DNA of 64,000 bases from Microbacterium imperiale (GTDB taxonomy: Bacteria > Actinomycetota > Actinomycetes > Actinomycetales > Microbacteriaceae): assembly GCF_017876655.1 (NCBI RefSeq), contig NZ_JAGIOK010000001.1, forward strand, positions 744,001 to 808,000, written 5' to 3'. The notes below the pieces were generated by a model. It saw only the letters and a list, made by a program, of their open reading frames with translations, searched no databases and had not been told where the DNA came from. The translations under genes and the position numbers were made by a program. This document shows, one piece after another, positions 47,504 to 56,034 of this stretch. Numbering within the stretch: position 1 is the stretch's first letter; each line of letters begins with the position of its first letter.

Positions 47504-49001
47504 CGTCTCCCCTTCCGATCCGTTCGCGCACGGCCTGCGCGAAACGGCGGCCGCGGTCGGCATAGGAGGCGAACTGGTCGAAGGATGCCGCCGCGGGAGC
47601 GAGGAGCACGACGTCCCCCTCGCCCGCGACCCCGACCGCCAGTTCGACGACCCGAGCCATGACATCCTCAGTCTGAGTCGCGTCCACCTCGAACACGGGA
47701 ACTGCGGGCGCGTGTCGCTCGAACGCGGCGACGACCTCGGTCCGGTCCTCACCGATGACGATGGCCGCCTTGGACGCTCCACCTCGCGCCGCGACGAGCG
47801 CCGAGATGTCGACGCCCTTCAGCAGTCCGCCCACGACCCACACCGCGCCCGGGAAGGCGGCCAGCGACGAGGACGCGGCGTGCGGGTTCGTCGCCTTCGA
47901 GTCGTCGACCCAGGTGATGCCCGCCGCGCGTGCGACGACCTCGATGCGGTGAGGGTCGAGCCGGAACGCGAGGAGCGCGTCGCGGATCGCGGCGGGTTCG
48001 ACGTCGAGAGACCGCGCGAGCGCGGCGGCGGCGAGGATGTTGGCGACGACGTGGGGGGCGGCGAGGTCGCGGGCGGCGAGCTCGTCGACCGTGGTCAGCT
48101 CGAGCGCCGACGTGTGCCGCTCGGCGTGGAAGGCACGATCGACCAGGATGCCGTCGACGAGGCCGACATCGCTCGGACCGGGGACGCCGAGGTCGAACCC
48201 GATGGCGCGGCATCCTTCGACGACCTCCGCCTCTTCGACCATCTCGCGGGTCGCGACATCGGACTTGTTGTACACGCACGCGATGCGGGTGTTGCGGTAC
48301 ACGAGCGCCTTCGCGTCGCGGTAGGCCTGGAACGACCCGTGCCACTCCAGGTGATCGTCCGCGAGGTTGAGACAGACGCTCGCGTGCGGCGACGGCTGAC
48401 CCGCCTCGGCGGCGAGCCCGAGGTACCAGAGCTGGTGGCTCGAGAGCTCGACGACGAGCACGTCGAATCCGGACGGGTCGCGCACCGCATCGAGCGCCGG
48501 CACACCGATGTTGCCGCAGGGTGCCGCACGCAGCCCGCCCGCGACGAGCATGGACGCCGTCAGCTGGGTCGTCGTCGTCTTGCCGTTGGTGCCGGTGATG
48601 AACACCCAGTCGGCGGGGCGCCCGTCGGGACGGACGACCTTGTCGCGCACGCGCCAGGCGAGCTCGATGTCGCCCCACACGGCGACGCCGCTCTCGCGCG
48701 CCCACCGGATGACGGGATGATGCGGAGGAAAGCCCGGCGATGCGATGACGACCTCGGGGGCGTGCGCGACGAGCGCGTCGGGAACCGTCTGCAGGGTGCC
48801 GTCGTAGAGCGTCGCCCCGATGACCGGCAGGAGGCGGGCGTACTCGGCGTCGGCGCCCTCCGTCGCGACCAGGACCTGTGCACCCAACTCGGTCAGCGTG
48901 TCGGCGACCGAGAAACCCGTGACCGACAGGCCGAGCACGGCGACGCGCAGACCCGTCCAGTCGGCGTTCCAGCTCGTCAGAGAGTCCAGCCGGGCGCTCA
49001 T
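47457..49001 (-). CDS. murD: UDP-N-acetylmuramoylalanine--D-glutamate ligase
   Basis: MurD adds D-glutamate to UDP-MurNAc-L-Ala. The 514-residue protein has the N-terminal LRVAVLGLSVTGFSVADTL, the P-loop FITGTNGKTTTTQLTA near 130-145, the Mur signature LNLADDHLEWHGSFQAYRDAK and the C-terminal DDSKATNPHAASSSLAAF. The ATG overlaps the mraY stop (ATGA). The chain is slightly longer than average because of a charged C-terminal tail. Confidence 0.97.
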   Translation of the reverse strand: MSARLDSLTSWNADWTGLRVAVLGLSVTGFSVADTLTELGAQVLVATEGADAEYARLLPVIGATLYDGTLQTVPDALVAHAPEVVIASPGFPPHHPVIRWARESGVAVWGDIELAWRVRDKVVRPDGRPADWVFITGTNGKTTTTQLTASMLVAGGLRAAPCGNIGVPALDAVRDPSGFDVLVVELSSHQLWYLGLAAEAGQPSPHASVCLNLADDHLEWHGSFQAYRDAKALVYRNTRIACVYNKSDVATREMVEEAEVVEGCRAIGFDLGVPGPSDVGLVDGILVDRAFHAERHTSALELTTVDELAARDLAAPHVVANILAAAALARSLDVEPAAIRDALLAFRLDPHRIEVVARAAGITWVDDSKATNPHAASSSLAAFPGAVWVVGGLLKGVDISALVAARGGASKAAIVIGEDRTEVVAAFERHAPAVPVFEVDATQTEDVMARVVELAVGVAGEGDVVLLAPAAASFDQFASYADRGRRFAQAVRERIGRGDGDHDTEQPTGSDGGH

Positions 49002-50107
49002 ACCGCCGCCAGCCATGCGACGTAGAAGAGGCCGACGCCGCCCACCGCGAGCATGCCCGCGATGATCCACATGCGCACCACGATCGTGACCTCGGGCCAG
49101 CCGCGCATCTCGAGGTGGTGGTGGAACGGGCTCATCAGGAACAGGCGCTTGCCGCCGGTCGCCTTGAAATAATAGCGCTGCAGGATCACCGAGCCGGGGG
49201 CGATGATGAAGACCCCAGCGATGATCACGGCGAGCAGCTCGGTGTGCGAGAGCACCGCCATCGCGACGATGACGCCGCCGATGGCCATCGAGCCGACATC
49301 GCCCATGAAGACCTTCGCCTTCGGGGCGTTCCACCACAGGAAGCCGACGAGGGCGCCGACGAACGACGCCGAGATGATGGTGAGGTCCATCGGGTCGCGC
49401 GTCGTGTAGCACGCGGCCTCGTACGCCGGAACGAGGGCGCCGCTCGCGCAGCGCTGCTGGAACTGCCAGAACGTGACGAGGCTGTACGCGGAGATCGTGA
49501 AGATGCCCGCCCCCGTCGCGAGACCGTCGAGCCCGTCGGTCAGGTTGGTCGCGTTCGACCACGCCACCGCCTGGAACGAGATCCACGCGAGGTACAGCAC
49601 CCACCCGATGACCGCGCCGAGCGTCATGAAGGACAGCCAGTCGATATCGCGGAAGAACGAGATGTACGCGCTGCCGGGCGTCTCACCGCTGGCGTTGGGG
49701 AACATCAGGGCGGCGATGCCGAACGGCACCGCGACGATGATCTGACCCGCGACCTTGCGCCATCCCGAGAGCCCGAGACTGCGCTGCTGGCGCACCTTCA
49801 TGTAGTCGTCGATGAAGCCGACGATGCCGAGCCCCACCATCATCCAGATGACGAGCAGGCCCGAGATGGTGGGCGGCGCTCCCCCGGTGAAGGTGCCGAC
49901 GAGATAGCCGACGACGGCGCCGACGATGAAGATGATCCCGCCCATCGTGGGCGTGCCCCGCTTGGCGTGGTGGCTCGGATTCGTCGCGTCGTCGGGGGTG
50001 CGGATGACCTGACCCCAGCCGAGCTTCTCGAAGAGCCGGATGAACAGCGGGGTCAGGAAGAGGGGGAACGCGAGCGAGATCGTCGCGGCCGTCAGCAGGG
50101 ATCTCAC
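48998..50107 (-). CDS. mraY: Phospho-N-acetylmuramoyl-pentapeptide-transferase
   Basis: MraY transfers phospho-MurNAc-pentapeptide to undecaprenyl phosphate, making lipid I. The 369-residue protein has ten membrane segments. Motifs include GTPTMGGIIFIVGAVVGYL, DDYMKVRQQRSLGLSGW with catalytic aspartates, NLTDGLDGLATG and the MSPFHHHLEMRGW box. Its ATG overlaps the murF stop (ATGA) and its own stop overlaps the murD start, so this section is translationally chained. Confidence 0.98.
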   Translation of the reverse strand: MRSLLTAATISLAFPLFLTPLFIRLFEKLGWGQVIRTPDDATNPSHHAKRGTPTMGGIIFIVGAVVGYLVGTFTGGAPPTISGLLVIWMMVGLGIVGFIDDYMKVRQQRSLGLSGWRKVAGQIIVAVPFGIAALMFPNASGETPGSAYISFFRDIDWLSFMTLGAVIGWVLYLAWISFQAVAWSNATNLTDGLDGLATGAGIFTISAYSLVTFWQFQQRCASGALVPAYEAACYTTRDPMDLTIISASFVGALVGFLWWNAPKAKVFMGDVGSMAIGGVIVAMAVLSHTELLAVIIAGVFIIAPGSVILQRYYFKATGGKRLFLMSPFHHHLEMRGWPEVTIVVRMWIIAGMLAVGGVGLFYVAWLAAV

Positions 50108-51516
50108 GAGAAGAATTCTCCCAGACGATCGCCGAGGTGCCGCAGGCCCGCCGAGTTCGACGACTTCACCAGCACCCGATCGCCCGGTCGCAGCTCACCG
50201 ATGAGGTAGTCGTAGGCGGCATCCGCGTCGGTGAAGAACACCGCTTCGCCGTCCCACGATCCCTCGCCGACGGCGGCGAGGTACAGGCGGCGGGCCTCCG
50301 CGCCGACGACGACGATCCGCTCGATGCGCAGGCGGACCGCCTGCAGGCCGACGCGGTCGTGCTCCTCGCCGGCGTACTCGCCGAGCTCGCTCATGGCACC
50401 GAGGACGGCGACCTTCCGCTGGTCGGGACCGGTGATCTGGGCCAGTGTGCGCAGCGCCGCCGCCATCGAGTCGGGGCTGGCGTTGTAGGCGTCGTTGATG
50501 ATGCGCACGGAATCCGATCCGAGCGGCTGCATGCGCCAGCGTTCGGCGAGCTCCACCGTCTCGAGGCGGGCGACCGCATCGGCGATCGAGACGCCCAGCT
50601 CGGTCGCGGCCGTGATGGCGGCGAGGGCGTTCATGACGTGGTGTTCGCCGAGCACGCGCAGGCGCATCGGAACCCGCTCATCTCCCGCGACGACGACGCA
50701 GGACGTGCCGGAGGCGTCGACCTCGACGTCCTCTGCCCGCACCTCGGCCGCGGGCCCGCGGCCGAACCAGCGGACCCGCACGCCGCGCGCCTGCGCCACC
50801 GGCGCCATGGTGGCCACGCGGGCGTCGTCGGCGTTCAAGACCGCCACCCCGCCCGGACGCACCGCTTCGACGAGCTCGGTCTTCGCGCGCAGCGTCGCCT
50901 CGACGCCGCCGAAACCGCCCGCGTGGGCCATGCCCACCATGAGGACGACACCGACGTCCGGCGTGACGAGCCCAGCCAGACGCGCGATCTGACCCGAACC
51001 GTCGGCGCCGAACTCGCTCACGAGGAAGCGGGTTTCGTCGGCGACGCGGAGCATCGTCAGCGGAGCGCCGACGGAGTTGTTGAACGACGCGCGCGGCGCG
51101 ACCGTGGGCCCCTCGTCCTCGAGGATGCGCGCGAGCAGGTTCTTCGTCGTCGTCTTGCCGTTCGAGCCCGTGATCCCGACGACACGCAGGTCGCCGCCAC
51201 GGCGGACGCGGGCCACGACCTCGCGGGCCAGGTCGGCCAGCGCCGTCACCGCGTCGGCCACCACGATCTGCGTGATCGGGGCGTCGACGGTGCGCTCGAC
51301 GATCGCGAGAGCCGCGCCCGCCTCGGCGGCCGCGGGCACGAAGAGGTGCCCGTCGGTGGCGTCACCGGGCTTGGCGACGAAGACGTCGCCGGGGCCGATG
51401 TTGCGCGAGTCCGTGTCGACGGTGCCCGCGACGCGCGTCTGCGGGCTGTCGTCGCCGGAGAGATGGAGCGTCCCCGAGAGCACGGAGGCGATGTCGGACA
51501 GGGGCAACGAGATCAT
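50104..51516 (-). CDS. murF: UDP-N-acetylmuramoyl-tripeptide--D-alanyl-D-alanine ligase
   Basis: MurF adds D-Ala-D-Ala to the UDP-MurNAc tripeptide. The 470-residue protein has the uridine-binding N-terminal domain (TRVAGTVDTDSRNIGPGDVF), the P-loop GITGSNGKTTTKNLLARIL near 113-131 and the C-terminal DAYNASPDSMAAALRTL, a MurF hallmark that excludes MurE. The tripeptide it uses requires MurE, whose gene is missing between this gene and pbpB. The ATG has no clear leaderless -10; pbpB ends 29 bp upstream. Confidence 0.97.
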   Translation of the reverse strand: MISLPLSDIASVLSGTLHLSGDDSPQTRVAGTVDTDSRNIGPGDVFVAKPGDATDGHLFVPAAAEAGAALAIVERTVDAPITQIVVADAVTALADLAREVVARVRRGGDLRVVGITGSNGKTTTKNLLARILEDEGPTVAPRASFNNSVGAPLTMLRVADETRFLVSEFGADGSGQIARLAGLVTPDVGVVLMVGMAHAGGFGGVEATLRAKTELVEAVRPGGVAVLNADDARVATMAPVAQARGVRVRWFGRGPAAEVRAEDVEVDASGTSCVVVAGDERVPMRLRVLGEHHVMNALAAITAATELGVSIADAVARLETVELAERWRMQPLGSDSVRIINDAYNASPDSMAAALRTLAQITGPDQRKVAVLGAMSELGEYAGEEHDRVGLQAVRLRIERIVVVGAEARRLYLAAVGEGSWDGEAVFFTDADAAYDYLIGELRPGDRVLVKSSNSAGLRHLGDRLGEFFS

Positions 51517-51545
51517 GATTCAGTCCTCGGATGCGCGGTAGCGCA

Positions 51546-53339
51546 TCACTGGGTAACGGGGAGCAACGGCGTCTGCGAGTCCGAGGGCATGATCCGGTAG
51601 TGCTTGAGCACCTGGGTCATCGCCTTCTGGAAGGCGGGACGGTTCGCGGCGGACAGTCGCAGCGTCTTGGGCTCATCGAATGCGGTCAGGACAACATACT
51701 TCGGATCGTCCGCCGGCGCGTAGCCGACGAGCGAGGTGTAGTAGAGGTTGTCCTTGTAGGCGCCGGTCTCCGGGTCGACCTTCTGGGCCGTTCCGGTCTT
51801 GCCCGCCATGCGGTACCCGGGCACCGCGATGTCTTCGGCGAGCGTGCCCTGCGTGAAGACGTTCTCGAGCATGACGCTCACCTGCTCGGCCGTGCTCTCC
51901 TGGATGACGCGCTGCGGCTCGGGCAGGTCGGGCTCGGTCACCGTTCCGTCGGCGGCCGTGCACGACTCCACGAGGCTCAGCGGCTGACGCACGCCGCCGT
52001 TCGCGATCGTCTGGTAGACGCTGGCGACCTGCGGTGCGGTGGTGGTGAAAGCCTGGCCGAACGTCGTCGTGTAGTACGTCTGGTTGTCCCATTGCTCGGT
52101 GGGGATGTAGGTGCCCTTGGGCTCTCCCGACCAGTTCAGCGCGGTCCCCTCGCCGACCCCGAACTTCTTGAGGTACTCCAGCCGCGTGGCCGGGTCGACC
52201 TGAGCACCGAACTGCGACAGGGCGACGTTCGACGACGTCACGAGACCACCCGTGAGCGTCAGGTTCTGGGCCGGATGCGGCTCGGAGTCGTTGACGACCG
52301 CGCCGTTGGGGAACTCCATGCGGTCGGGGCTCCACGCCGTCGACAGGGGGGTGAGGCCCGCGGCCTCGATCGCGGTGGCGGCGGTGACGGGCTTGAACGT
52401 CGAGCCGGGCTCGTACGAGTCGCGGAAGAGCCGGCTGCCGCGGTCGGCGGGGTCGGAGCTCGCGATGTCGTTGAGATCGACGCTCGGGTACTCCGCTGCC
52501 GCGCGGATCTTGCCCGTGGCGACCTCGACGACCAGGATCGAGCCGCTCTCGGCACCCAGGTTCTGGGTCTGCTCGGCGATCAGCTGCTGCATGTACCACT
52601 GCAGGTCGCGGTCGATCGTCAGGCGCAGCGTGCCGCCGTTGACAGGCGCAGGATCCTGCACCTCGGTGCCCGGGATGACGACGCCGTCGAGCCCGCGCAT
52701 GTAGCGGATCGTGCCGTCGCTGCTCTGGAGGCACGAGTCCTGCAGCGCCTCGACGCCTTCGAGGGGGGTCTCGTCCGATCCGACGAAACCGATGACGTTG
52801 CCGGCCACCGCGCCGTCGGGGTACGTCCGGTGGGGATGGGCGTCGAACCCGATGAACGGCAGATTGAGGTCGGCCAGCGCGCGGTACTGCTCGGTGGACA
52901 GGCCGCGGTCGAGGTAGGCGAACCGCGACTCGGGGTCGGCGGCGACGGCGGTCGTGACGATCCCCTCGACCTCGGCGGCATCCTGTCCGGTCACCGCGGC
53001 GATCTCGGCGGCGAGTTCCGACCAGGTGACCGCGACGGTCTCGCCCGCATCGTTCTTGCGCTTGATGCCCTCGACGGCGAGCTTCGGGTCGATCTTGGCG
53101 TCGTACACCGAGCTGGTGGTGGCGAGGGTCGCGCCGTTCGTGTCGGTGATGTCGCCGCGGGTGCCGTAGAGCTTGGCGCCGACCTCCATCGCGAGATTGC
53201 GGGCGTCGCTCTCATGGTCGTCGGCGTTCACGACCTGGATGTCGACCAGGCGCACGATGAACGCGACGAGAACGATGAGGACGATCAGGAGCGCGACCAT
53301 CGTGCGACGTCGCGGGCTGCGGGTGGCTCGAGTCGTCAT
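51546..53339 (-). CDS. pbpB: Septal class B penicillin-binding protein (FtsI)
   Basis: This transpeptidase cross-links septal peptidoglycan. The 597-residue protein has an N-terminal membrane helix (about 16-37), a dimerisation domain and the transpeptidase domain. Active-site motifs are STFK (nucleophilic serine near 312), SSN near 370 and KTGTAQ near 515. It lies directly downstream of the ftsL-like gene with five bases between them, the normal order, but is followed by murF rather than murE. Confidence 0.97.
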   Translation of the reverse strand: MTTRATRSPRRRTMVALLIVLIVLVAFIVRLVDIQVVNADDHESDARNLAMEVGAKLYGTRGDITDTNGATLATTSSVYDAKIDPKLAVEGIKRKNDAGETVAVTWSELAAEIAAVTGQDAAEVEGIVTTAVAADPESRFAYLDRGLSTEQYRALADLNLPFIGFDAHPHRTYPDGAVAGNVIGFVGSDETPLEGVEALQDSCLQSSDGTIRYMRGLDGVVIPGTEVQDPAPVNGGTLRLTIDRDLQWYMQQLIAEQTQNLGAESGSILVVEVATGKIRAAAEYPSVDLNDIASSDPADRGSRLFRDSYEPGSTFKPVTAATAIEAAGLTPLSTAWSPDRMEFPNGAVVNDSEPHPAQNLTLTGGLVTSSNVALSQFGAQVDPATRLEYLKKFGVGEGTALNWSGEPKGTYIPTEQWDNQTYYTTTFGQAFTTTAPQVASVYQTIANGGVRQPLSLVESCTAADGTVTEPDLPEPQRVIQESTAEQVSVMLENVFTQGTLAEDIAVPGYRMAGKTGTAQKVDPETGAYKDNLYYTSLVGYAPADDPKYVVLTAFDEPKTLRLSAANRPAFQKAMTQVLKHYRIMPSDSQTPLLPVTQ

Positions 53340-53344
53340 GGGTC

Positions 53345-53959
53345 TCAGTGTGTGCTCGGGGCGGGCAGGCCGTCGGCGATGGGCGGGGGTGTCGCACGAT
53401 CGGCGCCGACCATCTCGTCGACGCTGGTGCCGGTCTCAAGGCTCGCGGCCGGATCCGTGATGAGCGGCACGCCCGCCACGAGGGAGTTGCCGACCGCGGC
53501 GCGGCCGAGAGCGTCGACGTTCGAGGCGCCCCCGGCGGCGGCCGAGGTGCCGAGGACGGCTCCGTCGCTGAGTCGCAGGTAGTTGGGCGCTTCGGCGATG
53601 ACCATCCCGAGCGCGGTGGCGTTCGCGGCGAGGAACTGCGGCGATCCCAGCCCCGCGATGTCGTCTTCGAGAATCTGCTTCTGCCAGCTCAGCTGCCGCT
53701 GCTGCTGCGTCAGTGAGGAGATCTCGTACGACGTCTGGGTGGTGAGGATCGACAGGCCCATCTGCACCGCGCCGATGAGGACGGCGCCCGAGACCGCGAC
53801 GATGCCGTAGAGCATGCGCGGACGGCGACGTGGAGCGGCTGCAGAGACGAGCCGCAGCTCGCCGTCGCGACCCCGCTCCCGCGGCAGGCGGCCCGGAACG
53901 GCCGAGAAGAAGTCGTCACCGAGCTGCGACTCGATGCGGGCGGTGTTGTCGCCGTTCAC
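53345..53959 (-). CDS. ftsL: FtsL-like septal membrane protein
   Basis: The 204-residue protein has a basic N-terminus ([24 protein letters not shown] to about 49, shown in part), one membrane helix at about 50-70 and a short heptad-rich segment, [22 protein letters not shown] loose Gly/Ala/Ser-rich extracytoplasmic tail follows. Position between rsmH and pbpB and this topology define FtsL in actinobacteria, even though sequence conservation is weak. The tail of about 80 residues after the coil is longer than in Escherichia coli FtsL. GTG start overlapping the rsmH stop. Confidence 0.82.
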   Translation of the reverse strand: MNGDNTARIESQLGDDFFSAVPGRLPRERGRDGELRLVSAAAPRRRPRMLYGIVAVSGAVLIGAVQMGLSILTTQTSYEISSLTQQQRQLSWQKQILEDDIAGLGSPQFLAANATALGMVIAEAPNYLRLSDGAVLGTSAAAGGASNVDALGRAAVGNSLVAGVPLITDPAASLETGTSVDEMVGADRATPPPIADGLPAPSTH

Positions 53960-54915
53960 ATTGCCTCCCTCACCCGTTCGGCCGCGCGCAGCCGCACCGG
54001 CTTCGCACGCGGATTGCGTTCACGTTCCTCGTCGCTGGCGAGCTCGGCACCGCGCACCAGCAGCCGGAACCTCGGCGCATGCTCGGGCAGCTCGACGGGC
54101 AGTCCACTGGGCGCCGTCGATGCCGAGGCGTCGGCGAACACGCGCTTGACCAGGCGGTCCTCGAGCGACTGGTACGACATCACGACGATGCGCCCGCCCA
54201 CGTTCAGCGCGTCGAGTGCCGCCGGCAGCGCGCGTTCGAGCACCGCGAGTTCGGCGTTGACCTCGATGCGCAGCGCCTGGAACACGCGCTTGGCGGGGTG
54301 CCCCGACCGCTCGCGCTGCACGGCGGCGGGGGTCGCGGCGACGAGGACGTCGACGAGTTCGCCCGACCGCGTGAGCGGAGCCCGGCCACGGGCCTCGATG
54401 ATGGCGCGCGCGTAACGGCCCGCGAGCTTCTCCTCGCCGTATCGCTCGAAGATGCGGCGGAGGTTGCCCTCGCTGTAGGTCGCGACGATATCGGCGGCGG
54501 TCGTGCCCGCGGTCTGGTCCATGCGCATGTCCAGCGGCGCGTCCTGCGCGTAGGCGAAGCCGCGGTCGGCCTCGTCGAGCTGAAGCGACGAGACACCGAG
54601 GTCGAACAGGATGCCGTCGACGCGGTCGACTCCGGCCGAGGCGAGCGCCCCGGTGATGCCGTCGTAGACGGTGTGCACGAGGTGCACGCGGTCGCCGAAG
54701 CGTGCCAGCCGGTCGCCGGCGATGCGCAGGGCGTCCGTGTCGCGGTCGAGTCCGATCAGACGCACGGACGGGAAGCGCTCGAGAAGAGCCTCGGAATGGC
54801 CGCCCATCCCTTCGGTCGCGTCGACGACGACCGCGCCGTCACGGTGCAGGGCGGGCGCGAGCAGCTCGACGCAGCGGTCGAGAAGGACGGGAGTGTGGAT
54901 CTCGGGGTTCGTCAT
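53956..54915 (-). CDS. rsmH: 16S rRNA m4C1402 methyltransferase RsmH (MraW)
   Basis: RsmH methylates C1402 of 16S rRNA using SAM. The 319-residue protein starts [19 protein letters not shown] and has the SAM-binding [19 protein letters not shown] and [30 protein letters not shown] and [22 protein letters not shown] follow in the order typical of MraW. The ATG lies 98 bp after mraZ; the longer in-frame extension reaching into mraZ is arginine-rich and not part of the family. Confidence 0.97.
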   Translation of the reverse strand: MTNPEIHTPVLLDRCVELLAPALHRDGAVVVDATEGMGGHSEALLERFPSVRLIGLDRDTDALRIAGDRLARFGDRVHLVHTVYDGITGALASAGVDRVDGILFDLGVSSLQLDEADRGFAYAQDAPLDMRMDQTAGTTAADIVATYSEGNLRRIFERYGEEKLAGRYARAIIEARGRAPLTRSGELVDVLVAATPAAVQRERSGHPAKRVFQALRIEVNAELAVLERALPAALDALNVGGRIVVMSYQSLEDRLVKRVFADASASTAPSGLPVELPEHAPRFRLLVRGAELASDEERERNPRAKPVRLRAAERVREAM

Positions 54916-55013
54916 GATGCGGCGGGTCCGATCCGGAGCCGTGATCCCCCTCCGCTGCGACCTGACACCGGGGAAGTGCGTCAGGGCCAGCGGCTGAGGA
55001 TCACGGCCACGGG

Positions 55014-55445
55014 TCAGAAGAGTCCCGGGATCACCTCCTCCTCCATGTCGGAGTAGGCGTCCTCGTTGCCGGCGGCGTACGCGTTCCACGCCTCGGCGTC
55101 CCAGATCTCGGCGTGGGCGCCGACACCGGTCATGACGAGCTCGCGCCCGAGCCCCGCGTAGGTGCGCAGGTGCGGCGGGACGGTGATGCGGTTCTGGCTG
55201 TCGGGCTTCTCGGCGCTGGCGCCCGAGAGGAACATGCGCTGGAAGTCGCGCGCCTGCTTGTTCGTCAGCGGAGCCTCGCGGATGCGCTCGTAGACGCGCT
55301 CGAACTCGACCGTGCTGAAGACGTAGAGGCAGCGTTCCTGACCGCGGGTCACGACGACACCGGGACCGAGGTCGTCGCGGAACTTGGCGGGGAGGATGAC
55401 GCGGCCCTTCTCGTCGAGCTTGGGGGTGTGCGTGCCGAGAAGCAT
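55014..55445 (-). CDS. mraZ: Transcriptional regulator MraZ
   Basis: MraZ heads the dcw cluster and, in characterised bacteria, represses it by binding short direct repeats. The 143-residue protein has two SpoVT/AbrB-type repeats: [17 protein letters not shown] at about 11-27 and [17 protein letters not shown] at about 83-99. ATG follows GGTGGTGGAG. Three boxes with 10-bp spacing lie 36-65 bp upstream, fitting autoregulation of the whole cluster. Confidence 0.97.
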   Translation of the reverse strand: MLLGTHTPKLDEKGRVILPAKFRDDLGPGVVVTRGQERCLYVFSTVEFERVYERIREAPLTNKQARDFQRMFLSGASAEKPDSQNRITVPPHLRTYAGLGRELVMTGVGAHAEIWDAEAWNAYAAGNEDAYSDMEEEVIPGLF

Positions 55446-55480
55446 GGTGCTCCACCACCCCCTCCCGGCCCGTCGGTTGG

Positions 55481-55510
55481 CCCCACTTTACTCCACTTTC
55501 CTCCACTTCA
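55481..55510 (-). promoter_or_regulatory. Three MraZ-type boxes upstream of mraZ
   Basis: On the minus strand GAAGTGGAG, GAAAGTGGAG and TAAAGTGGGG follow one another with exactly 10-bp spacing. Characterised MraZ proteins bind repeated AAAGTGK or TGGGN motifs with 10-bp period. The repeats cover the predicted transcription start and the first bases of the mraZ leader, a repressor position. The direct repeats are seen in the sequence; binding is inferred. Confidence 0.75.
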
Positions 55511-55515
55511 CTATG
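55510..55515 (-). promoter_or_regulatory. -10 element of the dcw cluster (CATAGT)
   Basis: CATAGT on the minus strand would place the transcription start near 55502, inside the MraZ boxes, and give an mRNA leader of about 57 nt. No good -35 is seen. This is the only promoter I can propose for mraZ. Confidence 0.4.
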
Positions 55516-55544
55516 GCTCGAGCACCACTCCCTCCCCCAGGGCA

Positions 55545-55578
55545 CAAAAAAGAGCACCGACCCGGAGGTCGGTGCTCT
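55545..55578 (-). terminator. Terminator of the DUF3040 gene
   Basis: A perfect 12-bp stem (AGAGCACCGACC with GGTCGGTGCTCT) and 4-nt loop is followed by TTTTTT on the minus strand, 18 bp after the DUF3040 stop. It is the most canonical intrinsic terminator in the window and isolates the mraZ promoter from upstream transcription. Confidence 0.92.
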
Positions 55579-55595
55579 TCAGTCGAGGTGCGGCG

Positions 55596-55967
55596 TCAGC
55601 GTTCGCCGTTGCGGCGATCCCAGCGCTCGTTCATGCGATCCATGAAGTTGGCGGACGAGTTCGAGGGCTTCCGTGTACCCGCAGTGCCGGCCGAGCGGCC
55701 CACGGTGCCGTTGCGGGCCGGGGTCAGGGCGAGGACGACGCCACCGACCATCACGACGAAGGCGACGACGCCGATCGCGATGATGCCGGTCGACACGCCG
55801 ACGATGAGACCGCCGAGACTCAGGAGGACGAGGAGAGCGCCGTAGACGATGTTCCGGTAGCTGAGGGACTGCCCTTCACGCGGCGCACTGACCACGTCGG
55901 CCTCGTTGCGCATGAGATGGCGCTCCATCTCATCGAGCAGCCGCTGCTCCTGCTCTGACAGTGGCAT
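55596..55967 (-). CDS. DUF3040 membrane protein
   Basis: The 123-residue protein starts MPLSEQEQRLLDEMERHLMRNEADVV, the DUF3040 signature. It has two close membrane segments (about 38-60 and 62-82) and a soluble Arg/Asn-rich tail, FMDRMNERWDRRNGER. Homologues sit beside mraZ in most actinobacteria; a link to cell-wall or division control is suspected only from this position. ATG follows GAGGGGGATGC. Confidence 0.95.
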   Translation of the reverse strand: MPLSEQEQRLLDEMERHLMRNEADVVSAPREGQSLSYRNIVYGALLVLLSLGGLIVGVSTGIIAIGVVAFVVMVGGVVLALTPARNGTVGRSAGTAGTRKPSNSSANFMDRMNERWDRRNGER

Positions 55968-55999
55968 GCATCCCCCTCTGTTCGGGTGTTCGTGCGCCG

Positions 56000-56005
56000 A
56001 TTCTA
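56000..56005 (-). promoter_or_regulatory. -10 element of the DUF3040 gene (TAGAAT)
   Basis: TAGAAT on the minus strand lies about 32 nt before the DUF3040 ATG, leaving a leader with GAGGGGG as ribosome-binding site. This region is shared divergently with the polyprenyl synthase gene. Confidence 0.5.
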
Positions 56006-56022
56006 CGCGCGCTGACGAGAAC

Positions 56023-56028
56023 TAGGCT
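56023..56028 (+). promoter_or_regulatory. -10 element of the polyprenyl synthase gene (TAGGCT)
   Basis: TAGGCT ends six nucleotides before the GTG start, the recurring leaderless arrangement. Confidence 0.5.
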
Positions 56029-56034
56029 AGGCCC

